Below, one piece after another: positions 46,203 to 57,349 of a stretch of DNA of 64,000 nucleotides. Under the pieces are notes generated by a model, which had not been told where the DNA came from, did no database searches, and worked only from the letters and a program-made list of their open reading frames with translations. Numbering within the stretch: position 1 is the stretch's first letter; every line of letters starts with the position of its first letter. Source of the stretch: Scrofimicrobium sp. R131 (GTDB lineage Bacteria > Actinomycetota > Actinomycetes > Actinomycetales > Actinomycetaceae). The translations under genes and the position numbers were made by a program. The stretch is from assembly GCF_040256745.1 (NCBI RefSeq), contig NZ_CP138335.1, forward strand, positions 1,054,001 through 1,118,000. The letters run 5' to 3'.

Positions 46203-46230
46203 CCCCGGACAGCTGGTCTGTCCGGGGTTT
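46203..46230 (+). terminator. Intrinsic terminator of acnA
   Basis: CCCCGGACAG and CTGTCCGGGG form a perfect 10-bp stem with a 5-base loop, followed by TTTCGT. It lies 13 bases after the acnA stop. Confidence 0.92.
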
Positions 46231-46298
46231 CGTCGTCCCCGGCTTCGCCGTAGTCGAACAGGCGTGCGAGAACTTGCATTTCCCCCTACAATGGTCGG

Positions 46299-49142
46299 GT
46301 GACTAACGAACTGATAATTCGCGGGGCCCGCCAGCACAATCTGAAGAACGTCAGCTTGGAGCTGCCCCGGGACCAAATGATCGTCTTTACCGGTCTGTCG
46401 GGTTCCGGGAAATCGTCACTGGCTTTCGACACCATTTTTGCGGAAGGGCAGCGCCGCTACGTTGAGTCGCTCTCCTCCTACGCCCGTCAGTTCCTTGGTC
46501 GGATGGATAAGCCGGACGTCGACTTCATCGAGGGCCTGTCCCCGGCCGTCTCGATCGACCAGAAATCGACATCCAGAAACCCCCGATCCACGGTTGGCAC
46601 CGTGACTGAGGTCTACGACTACCTCCGTCTGCTTTACGCCCGTGCCGGCGTTTCCTACTGCCCGGTTTGCGGTGAGCGGATCACCGCGCAGACCCCCCAG
46701 CAGATCGTGGACCAGATTCTGAACTGGCCTGAGGGGACCCGGTTTCAGGTGCTGGCCCCGGTGGTCCGCGGCCGGAAAGGGGAGTACTCGGAGCTGTTTG
46801 CCGAACTGCTAGCGCGCGGATATTCGCGGGCCAAAGTAGACGGGGAGATGCACCGGCTCGACAACCCCCCGGTGCTGGAGAAAAAACTCAAGCACGACAT
46901 CGACGTAATTGTGGACCGCCTGGTGATCAGGGAGGGACTGAAGGGGCGCCTGACCGACTCGGTGGAAAACGCCCTGGCGCTGGCCGAGGGACTGGTAGTC
47001 ACCGACCAGGTGGATCTGGCGGAGGGGGACCCGGACAAGTACCGCCGGTTCTCCGAAACGCGGGCCTGCCCGAACGATCACCAGCTGGGCCTCGAAGAGA
47101 TCGAGCCGCGGACCTTCTCTTTCAACGCGCCCTACGGGGCCTGCCCGGAGTGTGCGGGCCTGGGGATTCGGACCGAGGTGGATCCGGGCCTGCTGGTCCC
47201 GGACGAAGAACTGTCGCTCTCCGAAGGCGCGGTGGCGGTGTGGGGACCCAACCAGCGCTACCACCAGCAGGTGCTGGCCTCGCTCGGCGAGCAGTTAGGC
47301 TTCGATGTCGACGCCCCCTGGAAGGACCTGGACCCCGAGGTTCGGCAGGCGATCATCTTCGGGAAAGACTTCGAGGTGCACGTCAAGTACAAGAACCGGT
47401 GGGGGCGTCAGCGGGCCTACACGACCGGGTTCGAGGGTGCGGCCAACTACGTCGAACGGAAGATCGAAGAGACCGACTCAAATTATGTTCGAGACAAGCT
47501 CGACGGCTACATGCGAGAGGTGCCCTGCCCGAAGTGTCATGGTGCCCGGCTGCGGCCCGAAGTGCTGGCGGTCCGGGTCGGGGGCTTGAACATTGCGGAG
47601 CTGACCGCCCTTTCGATTGACGAGGCGCTGGAGTTCCTCACGCAGTTGGAGCTGACCGGACGGGAAGCCCAAATTGCCAAACCAATTCTGACCGAGATTT
47701 TGGCTCGACTGAACTTTTTGGTGAACGTGGGCCTGACCTACCTGACCCTGGCCCGCTCGGCCGGCTCCCTCTCCGGTGGTGAAGCCCAACGGATTCGGTT
47801 GGCCACGCAGATCGGGTCGGGCCTGGTGGGGGTGCTGTACGTGCTGGATGAGCCGTCAATTGGCCTGCACCAGCGGGACAACCGACGGTTGATCAACACG
47901 CTGGAGCATCTGCGCGACCTGGGCAACACCCTGATCGTGGTGGAACACGACGAGGAAACGATCGAGTCGGCCAACTGGATTGTCGACATCGGCCCGGGTG
48001 CCGGTGAACGCGGGGGAGACATCGTCTACTCCGGTCCGGTCGCGGGCATCATGACCCACGAGGATTCCCTCACCGGGCAGTACCTGTCCGGGGCCAAGCA
48101 GATTAGGATCCCGGCCGAGCGACGCCCGGTGGATCCGGACCGGGTCCTGACGGTCAAGGGTGCCAAAGAGAACAACCTGCAAGACATTGACGTGACCATT
48201 CCCCTTGGACTCCTGGTCGCGATTACCGGCGTGTCTGGGTCGGGCAAGTCCACCCTGATCAACCAGATCCTGTACCGTTCGCTGGCCAACCGGCTGAACC
48301 GGGCCCGGCTGATTCCCGGGCGGCACCGATCGATCCAGGGGCTGGAGCACCTGGACAAAGTGGTGCACGTGGATCAGTCGCCGATCGGGCGGACCCCCCG
48401 GTCGAATCCGGCCACCTACACCGGGGTGTGGGACCACATCCGGAAGCTGTTCGCGGACACCAATGAAGCGAAGGTGAGAGGTTACGGGCCGGGGCGGTTC
48501 TCGTTCAACGTCAAGGGTGGACGGTGTGAGGCCTGCAAGGGTGACGGCACCATCAAGATTGAGATGAATTTCCTGCCCGACGTTTACGTCCCCTGCGAGG
48601 TCTGCCGGGGCGCGCGCTACAACCGGGAGACGCTGGAAATTCTCTACCGCGGGTTGAACGTGGCCGACATTTTGGACATGCCGATCTCGCAGGCGGCCGA
48701 CTTTTTCACTGCGATCCCGCGGATTGCGCGGCACCTGAACACTCTGGTGGAGGTGGGACTCGGATACGTCCGGCTCGGGCAGGCGGCCACGACCCTGTCG
48801 GGTGGGGAAGCCCAGCGGGTCAAGCTGGCCTCCGAGTTGCAGCGCCGCTCCAACGGGCGCAGCATCTACGTGCTGGATGAGCCGACCACGGGCCTGCACA
48901 CGGAGGACATCCGGAAGCTGCTGCTGGTCCTCCAGAGCCTGGTGGACAAAGGCAACACCGTGGTCGTGATTGAACACAACCTGGACGTGATCAAGTGCGC
49001 CGACTGGGTGATCGACATGGGACCCGAGGGTGGCTCCGGCGGTGGCCAGGTGGTCGCGACCGGTCAGCCGGAGCAGGTGGCCGAGGTGGCCGAGTCCTGG
49101 ACCGGGCAGTACCTGCGGGACATCCTGCAGCGGGGACGCTAG
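46299..49142 (+). CDS. uvrA: UvrABC excinuclease, subunit A
   Basis: This 947-residue DNA-damage sensor has two ABC ATPase modules (Walker [10 protein letters not shown] near residue 35 and GVSGSGKST near 645; two LSGGEAQR signatures) and zinc-finger cysteine pairs (CPVC...CPEC in the first half and CEACKGDG...CEVCRG in the second). It works with UvrB and UvrC in nucleotide excision repair. The GTG at 46299 gives the normal N terminus ([18 protein letters not shown]). UvrC lies 5 kb away; uvrB is not in the window. The stop shares CTAG (49139-49142) with fadD. Confidence 0.97.
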   Translation: MTNELIIRGARQHNLKNVSLELPRDQMIVFTGLSGSGKSSLAFDTIFAEGQRRYVESLSSYARQFLGRMDKPDVDFIEGLSPAVSIDQKSTSRNPRSTVGTVTEVYDYLRLLYARAGVSYCPVCGERITAQTPQQIVDQILNWPEGTRFQVLAPVVRGRKGEYSELFAELLARGYSRAKVDGEMHRLDNPPVLEKKLKHDIDVIVDRLVIREGLKGRLTDSVENALALAEGLVVTDQVDLAEGDPDKYRRFSETRACPNDHQLGLEEIEPRTFSFNAPYGACPECAGLGIRTEVDPGLLVPDEELSLSEGAVAVWGPNQRYHQQVLASLGEQLGFDVDAPWKDLDPEVRQAIIFGKDFEVHVKYKNRWGRQRAYTTGFEGAANYVERKIEETDSNYVRDKLDGYMREVPCPKCHGARLRPEVLAVRVGGLNIAELTALSIDEALEFLTQLELTGREAQIAKPILTEILARLNFLVNVGLTYLTLARSAGSLSGGEAQRIRLATQIGSGLVGVLYVLDEPSIGLHQRDNRRLINTLEHLRDLGNTLIVVEHDEETIESANWIVDIGPGAGERGGDIVYSGPVAGIMTHEDSLTGQYLSGAKQIRIPAERRPVDPDRVLTVKGAKENNLQDIDVTIPLGLLVAITGVSGSGKSTLINQILYRSLANRLNRARLIPGRHRSIQGLEHLDKVVHVDQSPIGRTPRSNPATYTGVWDHIRKLFADTNEAKVRGYGPGRFSFNVKGGRCEACKGDGTIKIEMNFLPDVYVPCEVCRGARYNRETLEILYRGLNVADILDMPISQAADFFTAIPRIARHLNTLVEVGLGYVRLGQAATTLSGGEAQRVKLASELQRRSNGRSIYVLDEPTTGLHTEDIRKLLLVLQSLVDKGNTVVVIEHNLDVIKCADWVIDMGPEGGSGGGQVVATGQPEQVAEVAESWTGQYLRDILQRGR

Positions 49143-50995
49143 GCGGCCGGGGGCGCGACCGTGCCGCCGGTGCCGGTGAGCTCCTCCGGCGTCATCGTGT
49201 AGAGCCCCTCCACCTCGGCGGCGAAATCCTTCAGTACCTTGTGCCGTTTCAGCTTCAGCGACGGGGTCAGATAGCCGTTCTCAACCGTGAAATCGGTGCT
49301 GAGAATCCGGAATCGGCGGATCGACTCGGCCCGGGACACGTTTTGGTTCGTCTTGGCGATGGCGCGGGCAATCGAGTCGCGGACCTCCGGGATCGTGGCG
49401 GCCTCGTGGGCCCGATCGGGGGACAGGCCGTGGTTCCGGAGCCACGGGCGGACCATTTCCTCGTCGAGGGTGACCAGGGCGCCAATGTAGGGTTTGCCGT
49501 CCCCAACCACGATCACCTGGCCGATGAGCGGGTGGGACAGTAGCGGCTTCTCCAACACTTCGGGAGAGACGTTCTTCCCACCGGCCGTCACCAGGATCTC
49601 CTTCTTGCGTCCGGTGATCCGCAGTCGGCCCTGCGAGTCGATTTCGGCCAGGTCCCCGGTGTGGAACCAGCCGTCACGGAACGTCTCCGCGGTCACCTTG
49701 GGCAGGTTATGGTAGCCGGGCGACACGGAAATACCCCGCAGCAGCAGCTCCCCGTCCTCGGCTAGCAGCATCCGGTTGCCCGGCCACAGGTAGCCAACCG
49801 AGTTGGGCGGATTGTCGTCCACTCGCTCAACGGTGATCGGGCCGGTGGTCTCGGAGAGCCCGTACCCCTGCAGCAGCTTGATCCCGAGCCCGCGGAAGAA
49901 GTTGGCCAGGTCAACCGAGAGGGGAGCGCCGCCGCAAATGACGATGTCCAGCTTGGGCCCCAGCACCTTCTTGATCTTGTTCAGCACCAGCGCGTCGGCT
50001 GCCCGGTGCCGGGTCCGCAGGCGGAGGCCCGCGTGCTGGCCAGGCAGCGCGGTCGACTCGGACAGGCTCCGGGCCTGGTGCGCCGACCAGGAGAACAGCT
50101 TCGATTTGAACCCACCACCGGCTTTGGCGGCCGCTGAGTTGTAGACCTTCTCGAGCACGCGAGGCACCGCCAGCAGCGCCGTCGGCTGGAAGTCACTGAT
50201 GTCTTGGAGCAGTGTGCGGGTGTCCGGGCTGAACCCGAGCCGGCCCTTGCCCATCAGGATCCCGTGCATGACGAATCGCGCCAGCACGTGCGCCACCGGT
50301 AGAAACAGCAGCACCCGGGCTCGGGAGTCGTCGATGATCATCGGCAGGATGTCGTAGGCCTGCATCAGGGGACGGACGAAGTTGCCGTGGGTGAGGATTA
50401 CTCCCTTGGGTAGCCCGGTGGTTCCCGAGGTGTAGATCAGGGTGGCGATGTCGTCCAGTTTGGTTTCGGCCAAAGCCTGGTCGACGACGTCGTCGGGGAC
50501 CGCCTGGCCAGCCTGGCGCAGTTGGTCCAGAGCATTGGCATCGAGCGACAGAATTTGCTTGACGCCCTTGTGCCGGACCGAGCGGACCAGCTCGGCCTGC
50601 TGCAGCGTCTGCGTGATCACCAGGTATACCTTGGCGTCGCTGAGGATGTGCTTGATCTGAACGGCCGAATCCGACTCGTAAATCGGCACCACCACCGCGC
50701 CGAGGGTGAGAGCAGCGTGGTCCAGGACCGCCCACTCGTAGGAGGTGGCGGCCAAGATGGCCACGTGGGTGCCGCGTCGAACCCCGAGCGCTGAGAGCCC
50801 CCGCGCCAGTTGACGGATATCGTGGGTGAACTCGCGGGCACTCACCTCGCGCCAGTTGCCCACCCCGACCCGTTGCTCCGCCACCACGTCGTCGGGCCGC
50901 TGGGCGGCACGGTCGAACACCTGCTGCGGAATGCTGGTCTGGTCGTCCACTTCGATGGGCGCAAGGATCTCCCAGGATCCGTCGGGGTTGTGCAT
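49139..50995 (-). CDS. fadD: Long-chain acyl-CoA synthetase / AMP-binding enzyme, second copy
   Basis: This 618-residue ANL-family enzyme activates fatty acids as acyl-CoA (or acyl-adenylate). Motifs: [15 protein letters not shown] (AMP-binding), [27 protein letters not shown] and [17 protein letters not shown]. It resembles FadD15-type proteins. It lies 30 bases downstream of a close paralog in the same direction, so both probably share a transcript. The C-terminal lid domain is complete ([16 protein letters not shown]). Substrate chain length is unknown. Confidence 0.92.
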   Translation of the reverse strand: MHNPDGSWEILAPIEVDDQTSIPQQVFDRAAQRPDDVVAEQRVGVGNWREVSAREFTHDIRQLARGLSALGVRRGTHVAILAATSYEWAVLDHAALTLGAVVVPIYESDSAVQIKHILSDAKVYLVITQTLQQAELVRSVRHKGVKQILSLDANALDQLRQAGQAVPDDVVDQALAETKLDDIATLIYTSGTTGLPKGVILTHGNFVRPLMQAYDILPMIIDDSRARVLLFLPVAHVLARFVMHGILMGKGRLGFSPDTRTLLQDISDFQPTALLAVPRVLEKVYNSAAAKAGGGFKSKLFSWSAHQARSLSESTALPGQHAGLRLRTRHRAADALVLNKIKKVLGPKLDIVICGGAPLSVDLANFFRGLGIKLLQGYGLSETTGPITVERVDDNPPNSVGYLWPGNRMLLAEDGELLLRGISVSPGYHNLPKVTAETFRDGWFHTGDLAEIDSQGRLRITGRKKEILVTAGGKNVSPEVLEKPLLSHPLIGQVIVVGDGKPYIGALVTLDEEMVRPWLRNHGLSPDRAHEAATIPEVRDSIARAIAKTNQNVSRAESIRRFRILSTDFTVENGYLTPSLKLKRHKVLKDFAAEVEGLYTMTPEELTGTGGTVAPPAA

Positions 50996-51025
50996 CTGAA
51001 CCTCTCTTGCTGAGCTGAAACCATC

Positions 51026-52798
51026 CTACTCACTGTAGATGGCTTCGACCTCCTCCGCGTAGTCAGCAAGCACCTGGTTGCGCCGGAGTTTCAGCGACGG
51101 GGTTAGATAACCATTCTCCACGGTGAACTCGGCATTGACGATTCTGAACTTGCGAATTGACTCGGCCCGGGACACCTTGGCGTTGGCCCGGTCAATGGCC
51201 TTTTGCAGGGACCGCTGAACTTCGGGCATTTCTGCGGCCACCACCGGGTCGACGATCGGCAGGCCCTTGTTCTTCAGCCAGACCGGCAGGGTCTCCGGGT
51301 CCAGGGTGATGATGGCCCCGATGAAGGGTTTCTGATCGCCCACCACAATCACCTGTCCGATCAGCGGGTGCGTCATCAGGGACTCTTCGTGCACTTCTGG
51401 GGACACGTTCTTTCCGCCGGCGGTGACAATGATGCCCTTCTTGCGTCCGGTGATCCGGAGCTGTCCGTCGGGGTCCACGCTTCCGATATCACCGGTGTGG
51501 AACCAGCCGTCCACCAGGTCGGTGTTGGGCAGGTTGTGGTAGCCGCGGAAGACCGCGTTCCCGCGCAGCAGGATCTCCGAATCTTCCTCGGAAATCTTCA
51601 CTTCGTTGCCGGGCAGGAGGGGTCCGACCTTGCCGGGAGGGTTGGCCCCGGGCAATTGCACCGCGATCGGCCCGGTGGTTTCGGACAGGCCGTAGCCCTG
51701 CAGGACGGTGATTCCCAACCCGCGGTAGAAGTGAGCCAAGTCCGCGGCCAGGGGCGCGCCCCCGGAGACGACGTACTCCAGGTTGGAGCCGAGCACGGCC
51801 CGAATCTTCTTCAGAACCAGTTCGTCCGCGATCTTAGCCTTGGCGCGAAGCAGCGCCCCGGGTCGATCGGCGGCCGACAGGCTCTTGGCCTGGCGGGCTG
51901 ACCACGAGAACAGCTTGCCCTTGAAACCGCCTCCCGCCTTGCCCTGAGCGGTGGCGTACACCTTCTCCAGCACCCGGGGCACCGCCAGGAGCGCCGTCGG
52001 TTTGAAGGCCGCGATGTCAGAAATCAGGTTCGAAGTGTCGGGTGAGAAAGCAATCCGCCCCGGGCTGACCGCCAGCGTGTGCATGACGAATCGGGCCAGC
52101 ACGTGGGCGAGGGGGAGGAACAGCAGGACCCGGGTCTGCGGGTTGTCCGCAATCATCGGCAGCACGTCGTGGACGGCGTCGGAGGTGGTAACAAAGTTAT
52201 GGTGGGTCAGCTCCACGCCCTTCGGCAGCCCGGTGGTGCCGGAGGTGTAGATGATGGTGGCCAGGTCCTCGGCCCGAATTTGGCGGGTCCGATCGATCAC
52301 CGCGATCGGGGCCACGTGGCGGGAAGCCTGGGCAATCCGGCGGAGCGCCCCGCGGTCGATCGAGTCGATCAGCTCAACCCGGTCGGTTTGAACGCTGGCG
52401 ACCAACTCGGCCTGCTGCAGGGTGGCGGTGAAGACCCGCCGAATGTCTGCGTCCTCCAGGATGTGGCGAATTTGGGCGGCCGAGTCCGACTCGTAAATGG
52501 GGACGGTGACCGCCCCCACGTTCATGATGGCCAGATCTAGCAGCATCCACTCGAACGAGTTGGCCGCCAGGATCGCGACATTCTCCCCCGGCTGGACGCC
52601 CAGGCCAATCAGGCCGCAGGCGACCCGCTCCACATCTGAGAGCAGTTCCTCAATCGTGACGTCCTGCCAACCACCGAAAGCGGTCCGCTTTTCCACGGCC
52701 ACGCTGCCGGGGTAACGGTGGGCCCGCTCGGCGTAAAGCTGCGGGACGGTCCGGGAATTTCCCAGGCTGTCGGGCGGGGAAACTTCGAAAGTAGTCAT
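51026..52798 (-). CDS. fadD: Long-chain acyl-CoA synthetase / AMP-binding enzyme, first copy
   Basis: This 590-residue paralog of the next gene downstream has the same motif set: [49 protein letters not shown] and [17 protein letters not shown]. The two are similar over their whole length, so the pair arose by tandem duplication. The ATG at 52798 with AGAAAGAG upstream is preferred over one at 52834. A TAGAAT about 40 bases upstream may be its -10 box. It probably works in fatty-acid activation for lipid synthesis or uptake. Confidence 0.92.
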   Translation of the reverse strand: MTTFEVSPPDSLGNSRTVPQLYAERAHRYPGSVAVEKRTAFGGWQDVTIEELLSDVERVACGLIGLGVQPGENVAILAANSFEWMLLDLAIMNVGAVTVPIYESDSAAQIRHILEDADIRRVFTATLQQAELVASVQTDRVELIDSIDRGALRRIAQASRHVAPIAVIDRTRQIRAEDLATIIYTSGTTGLPKGVELTHHNFVTTSDAVHDVLPMIADNPQTRVLLFLPLAHVLARFVMHTLAVSPGRIAFSPDTSNLISDIAAFKPTALLAVPRVLEKVYATAQGKAGGGFKGKLFSWSARQAKSLSAADRPGALLRAKAKIADELVLKKIRAVLGSNLEYVVSGGAPLAADLAHFYRGLGITVLQGYGLSETTGPIAVQLPGANPPGKVGPLLPGNEVKISEEDSEILLRGNAVFRGYHNLPNTDLVDGWFHTGDIGSVDPDGQLRITGRKKGIIVTAGGKNVSPEVHEESLMTHPLIGQVIVVGDQKPFIGAIITLDPETLPVWLKNKGLPIVDPVVAAEMPEVQRSLQKAIDRANAKVSRAESIRKFRIVNAEFTVENGYLTPSLKLRRNQVLADYAEEVEAIYSE

Positions 52799-52857
52799 CG
52801 GTCGGCTCTTTCTACTGGGTTGCGTTTCCCCCATTCTACAAAATTTGAAAGAGGATT

Positions 52858-54276
52858 CTACACACCGTAGTAGAGCTGGAACTCCATCGGGTGCGGGTAA
52901 ACGTAGGAGGGAGCCAGCTCCTGGGTCTCCTTCATCGTGATCCAGGTGTCCAGCAGGTCTTCGGTGAAGACGTCGCCCTCCAGCAGGAAATCGTGATCCG
53001 CCTTCAGTGCGGCCAGGGCGCCGTCCAGACTGGTCGGCAGTTTGGCGATGTCCTGGTAGTCCGCCGGGGGCAGCTCGTACAGGTCCTTGTCGATCGGGAG
53101 CGCCGGCTCCAACCGGTTCCTGATCCCGTCAATTCCTGCCATCAGGCAGGCGGCGAAGGATAGGTACGGGTTGGCCGAGGGGTCCGGCACCCGGTACTCC
53201 ACCCGCTTGGCGGCCGGGGAGGTTCCCGTCACCGGGATCCGGATGCAGGCGGAACGGTTCCGCGACGAGTAGACCAGGTTGATCGGGGCTTCAAACCCCG
53301 GCACCAGCCGGCGGTAGGAGTTCAGCGACGGGTTGGTGAAGGCGAGGAGGGCCGGACCGTGCTCCAGCAGGCCCCCGATGAACCAGCGGGCGGTGTCGGA
53401 CAGGGAGGCGTAGCCGCGCTCGTCGTAAAACAGGGGCTCGCCGTCCTTCCAGAGGGACAGGTGGGTGTGCATTCCCGACCCGTTGTCCCCGTAAACCGGT
53501 TTCGGCATGAAGGTGGCGGACTTGCCGGCGGCCAGGGCCGCATTCTTGATCACATACTTGAACTTGAGCATGTCGTCGGCGGCCTGGGTTAGGGAGGCGA
53601 ACCGGTAGTTGATTTCCTGCTGTCCGACGGCGCCGGCCTCGTGGTGGGCGCGCTCAACTTCGAGGCCGACCTGGTGCAGCAGGTTGCTCATCGAGTCGCG
53701 CAGGTCCGCGTAGTGGTCCTGCGGGGACACCGGGAAGTAGCCACCCTTGAAGGTCATCTGGTGCCCCAGGTTCGGCAGTTCCGAGGAGGTGTTCCACGGG
53801 GCTGAGGCGGCGTCGATCTGGTAGAACGTGTTCTCCGGCTGGACCTGGTAGCGGACGGAGTCGAAAATGTGGAACTCGGCTTCGGCCCCAATGAAGCAGG
53901 TGTCGGCAATCCCGGAGGACCGGAGGAAAGCCTCAGCCTTTAGCGCCACCTGGCGGGGGTCGCGGGAAAACGGCTGGTCGGTCAGAGGATCCACGATGGA
54001 GAACAGCAGCACCAGCGTCTTCGCGGCCCGGAACGGGTCCAGGTAGGCCGAACTGAAGTCGGGCAGCAGCTTCATGTCGGACTCGTGGATGGCGGTGAAG
54101 CCCCGAACGGAGGAACCGTCGAACATCATCCCTCGGCTGAGCTCTTCGGCGTCGAGGCTTTGAGCCGGAACCGTAAAGTGCTGTTGGACTCCGGGCAGAT
54201 CGCAGAAGCGAACGTCCAGGTACTCGATGTTTTCGCGGGCAATGAAATCGACGACGGACTGAGCAGAGTCAAACAT
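52858..54276 (-). CDS. glnA: Glutamine synthetase, type I
   Basis: This 472-residue enzyme makes glutamine from glutamate, ammonia and ATP. Motifs: [17 protein letters not shown] (metal site), [24 protein letters not shown], and the C-terminal adenylylation site KDLYELPP with Tyr400. So it belongs to the GSI-beta group that is switched off by GlnE. The ATG at 54276 gives the standard N terminus. It is divergent from uvrC and followed by the fadD pair after a 59-base gap. Confidence 0.96.
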   Translation of the reverse strand: MFDSAQSVVDFIARENIEYLDVRFCDLPGVQQHFTVPAQSLDAEELSRGMMFDGSSVRGFTAIHESDMKLLPDFSSAYLDPFRAAKTLVLLFSIVDPLTDQPFSRDPRQVALKAEAFLRSSGIADTCFIGAEAEFHIFDSVRYQVQPENTFYQIDAASAPWNTSSELPNLGHQMTFKGGYFPVSPQDHYADLRDSMSNLLHQVGLEVERAHHEAGAVGQQEINYRFASLTQAADDMLKFKYVIKNAALAAGKSATFMPKPVYGDNGSGMHTHLSLWKDGEPLFYDERGYASLSDTARWFIGGLLEHGPALLAFTNPSLNSYRRLVPGFEAPINLVYSSRNRSACIRIPVTGTSPAAKRVEYRVPDPSANPYLSFAACLMAGIDGIRNRLEPALPIDKDLYELPPADYQDIAKLPTSLDGALAALKADHDFLLEGDVFTEDLLDTWITMKETQELAPSYVYPHPMEFQLYYGV

Positions 54277-54397
54277 GTAGTTCCCTCTCTAGATGGGCTC
54301 CCCGATGAGCATAAAGTACGCGTTTTTGCCGGTGGGGTACTAATCCAGGATTTGGTCGGGAGCCGACTAGACTGAGGCTCGACGAAAGGAATTCGAG

Positions 54398-56398
54398 TTG
54401 GCAGCCAGGCAACCGTGGTGGCGTCCGCCCACCTCCGAAATCCCCACCGAACCTGGGGTTTACCGGTTTCGGGACGGTGAGGGCCGCGTCATTTACGTGG
54501 GGAAAGCCAAGAACCTGCGGGCCCGGATCGTCAACTATTTCCAGGATCCCTCGGTCCTACACCCGCGCACCGCCCAAATGGTGGCCCACGCACGCTCGGT
54601 GCAGTGGACAATTGTGGCCTCTGAGATCGAGGCACTCACCCTGGAGTTCCAGTGGATTAACGAGCTGGAACCGCGCTACAACGTCATTTTCCGGGACGAC
54701 AAGTCCTACCCTTACCTGGCGGTTTCGATGGGGGAGCAGTTCCCCCGGGTGGCCATTTCGCGCGATGCGCGCCGGCCCGGGACCCGCTATTTCGGTCCCT
54801 ACACGCACGTATGGGCAATTCGGGAGACGATCGACAATCTGCTGAACACGTTCCCGGTTCGGACCTGTTCGCCAGGGGTCCTTCGCCGGGCCCAAGCTCA
54901 GGGGCGGCCCTGTCTGCTCGGCTACATTGACCGCTGTTCCGCTCCCTGCGTCGGCCGGATTTCCGAGGCGGACCACCGGCACCTGGCGGAGGAGCTCTGC
55001 TCCTTCATGGAGGGGAAGACCGCTCCTTTCGTTCGCCAGCTGGAGGCGGAAATGCGCGAGGCGGCTGCCCAGCAGGACTACGAGACTGCCGCCAAACGCC
55101 GGGATCAACTGCGGGCTCTAGAGAAGGTGCAGGAGCGCAACACCATCGTCCTGCCGGTCGACACCGATGCCGACATCTACGCGCTGATCGGGGACGATCT
55201 GGATGTGGCCGTCCACGTCTTTTACGTTCGCGGGGGGCGGGTGCGCGGAACCCGCGGCTGGGTGATAGAGCGGGTGGATGAGCGGACAGAGCCGGAACTG
55301 ATGCGGGATCTGCTAGAGCAGACCTACCTGGACCAGCCGGCTCGACGTCAAAAAGTGGCGCCCGTATCCGTCGACGACGTCGAGCACACGCCGCTGGAGG
55401 CGATCCCCGCCCGGATCCTGGTCTCGCACCAGCCGGCGGAAACCCAGTTCCTCGAAGAGTGGCTCGGTTCTCTCCGGGGAGCCAAGGTGAAAATCGGGGT
55501 CCCGCGTCGGGGGCAAAAAGCGGACCTGATGAACACCGTGGCCCAAAATGCCCGCCACTCGTTGGAGGTGTACAAGACCCGCCGGGCCGGCGACCTGACC
55601 CAGCGGGCAGTGGCACTGGAAGAGCTCCAGACCGCGCTGGGGCTGGCCGAAGCACCCCTGCGGATCGAGTGCTTCGACATTTCCCACACCGGGGGAACCA
55701 ACCGGGTGGCCTCGATGGTGGTGTTCGAAGACGGAGCCCCCCGCAAGGATGCCTACCGCACGTACAACATTCAGGGACAGGGTGAGACCTCCGACGACAC
55801 GGCGGCCATGAGCGAAGTGCTCACCCGCCGGTTCCGCCGCGGGGTTGAACCGGATGAGGACCTCGAATCGGGGGCCATCGACGCTCAGACCGGCAAGCCG
55901 AGACGCTTCGCCTACCGACCCGACCTGCTGGTGGTCGACGGCGGATTGCCCCAGGTAAATGCGGCCCGGGCCGCCCTGGACGAAGTCGGGGTGGAGATCC
56001 CGGTGGTGGGATTGGCCAAGCGACTGGAGGAAATCTGGCTGCCCGCTGAACCCTTCCCGGTTATCCTCCCGCGCAGCTCGGCCGGGCTCTACCTGCTCCA
56101 ACACCTGCGCGACGAGTCGCACCGGTTCGCGATCAAGCAGCACCGGGCCAAGCGCAGCAAAGCCCAGACCCGGTCCGCCCTGGATGCGGTGCCGGGCCTC
56201 GGTCCCGCTCGGCAGAAAGCGCTGCTGAAAACCTTTGGTTCGATCCGAAAAATCCGGGCCGCCTCGGCCGAAGAACTGGCCTCAGTTCCCGGGGTCGGCC
56301 CCAAGTTGGCCGCGACCATCCAGGCGTCACTGGCGGGCGGGGGGAAGCCGTCAGCAGCAGGACAAGAGGGCCCGGAAGGTGGCAAGCTAGGACCATGA
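54398..56398 (+). CDS. uvrC: UvrABC excinuclease, subunit C
   Basis: This 666-residue nuclease cuts both sides of a lesion in nucleotide excision repair. The order is: GIY-YIG N-terminal nuclease domain (GVYRFRDGEGRVIYVGKAKNLRA split across residues 21-45), a UVR segment (about 205-240), the RNase H-like C-terminal nuclease (IECFDISHTGG, LLVVDGGLPQV), and a helix-hairpin-helix end (VPGVGPKLAATI). The start is TTG 54398 with AAAGGA upstream. It overlaps rapZ by 4 bases (ATGA). This order (uvrC-rapZ-yvcK-whiA) is standard for the phylum. Confidence 0.97.
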   Translation: MAARQPWWRPPTSEIPTEPGVYRFRDGEGRVIYVGKAKNLRARIVNYFQDPSVLHPRTAQMVAHARSVQWTIVASEIEALTLEFQWINELEPRYNVIFRDDKSYPYLAVSMGEQFPRVAISRDARRPGTRYFGPYTHVWAIRETIDNLLNTFPVRTCSPGVLRRAQAQGRPCLLGYIDRCSAPCVGRISEADHRHLAEELCSFMEGKTAPFVRQLEAEMREAAAQQDYETAAKRRDQLRALEKVQERNTIVLPVDTDADIYALIGDDLDVAVHVFYVRGGRVRGTRGWVIERVDERTEPELMRDLLEQTYLDQPARRQKVAPVSVDDVEHTPLEAIPARILVSHQPAETQFLEEWLGSLRGAKVKIGVPRRGQKADLMNTVAQNARHSLEVYKTRRAGDLTQRAVALEELQTALGLAEAPLRIECFDISHTGGTNRVASMVVFEDGAPRKDAYRTYNIQGQGETSDDTAAMSEVLTRRFRRGVEPDEDLESGAIDAQTGKPRRFAYRPDLLVVDGGLPQVNAARAALDEVGVEIPVVGLAKRLEEIWLPAEPFPVILPRSSAGLYLLQHLRDESHRFAIKQHRAKRSKAQTRSALDAVPGLGPARQKALLKTFGSIRKIRAASAEELASVPGVGPKLAATIQASLAGGGKPSAAGQEGPEGGKLGP

Positions 56399-57333
56399 CC
56401 AGAGAGCCAGATCCACTGACTGTTCCAAGCGGGATCCCCGCTTTGGACGCACTTTCGGTCCGATCCGAGCCGGTTGAGAATGAGATCATCATTGTCACCG
56501 GTCGGTCCGGCGCCGGGCGCACCCACGCAGCCAATGCCCTGGAGGATTTGGACTGGTACGTGGTGGACAATATTCCACCGGCACTGCTGCCGCATCTGGC
56601 CGGGATGATGACGCCGGTCGGGGATGGGGTCCACCGGCTGGCCGCCGTAGTTGACGTCCGCGGCCGCGAATTTTTCCACGCGCTAGAGAAAGCTCTCGAC
56701 GAGCTCCGGGCGGCCGGATACCCGTATCGGATCATCTACCTGGATGCCTCCGACCGGGAGCTGGTTCGCCGGTACGAGTCGAACCGACGCCCCCACCCGC
56801 TCCAGGGAGAGGGGACCCTGCTGGACGGCCTGACCGCGGAACGGCAACTGCTGCAGCCGCTGCGGGACCGGGCAGACGAGATCATCGACACCACTAAGCT
56901 CTCCGTGCACGACCTGTCCCGCCACGTGCGCGACCTGGTCGCCAGCGAGCAGGTGCGTCCGGTCCAAATTACCGTCGAATCGTTCGGTTTCAAGCACGGG
57001 ATTCCGTTGGATGCGGACTTCGTCGCCGACATGCGCTTCCTGGAGAACCCGTATTGGGTGGAGGAACTGCGCCACCTGACCGGCAAGGATCAGCCGGTGG
57101 CGGATTACGTGCTGAATCAGCCCGGCGTGCGCGAGTTCGGCGACACCTACGCCCGACTGATTGAGGGCACGCTGGACGGCTACCGGCGCGAACTGAAGCC
57201 CTACGTCACCGTGGCGATCGGCTGCACGGGTGGGCGCCACCGGTCGGTGGCGATGACTGAATACTTGGCTCGGCGGCTGCGGCGCCGGGGACACCAGGTG
57301 CAGGTGATGCACCGCGATATCGCCCGACGCTAG
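56395..57333 (+). CDS. rapZ: RapZ family nucleotide-binding protein
   Basis: This 312-residue cytoplasmic P-loop protein has Walker A-like GRSGAGRT (36-43; Arg in place of the usual Lys, as is common in actinobacterial members), YVVDNIPPALLP, and the C-terminal GCTGGRHRSVAMTEYLA. RapZ controls small-RNA decay in enterobacteria; in Gram-positives (YvcJ) the role is less clear. It is coupled to uvrC and followed by yvcK after 16 bases. Confidence 0.95.
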   Translation: MTREPDPLTVPSGIPALDALSVRSEPVENEIIIVTGRSGAGRTHAANALEDLDWYVVDNIPPALLPHLAGMMTPVGDGVHRLAAVVDVRGREFFHALEKALDELRAAGYPYRIIYLDASDRELVRRYESNRRPHPLQGEGTLLDGLTAERQLLQPLRDRADEIIDTTKLSVHDLSRHVRDLVASEQVRPVQITVESFGFKHGIPLDADFVADMRFLENPYWVEELRHLTGKDQPVADYVLNQPGVREFGDTYARLIEGTLDGYRRELKPYVTVAIGCTGGRHRSVAMTEYLARRLRRRGHQVQVMHRDIARR

Positions 57334-57349
57334 CGAAGGAACAGATTCG

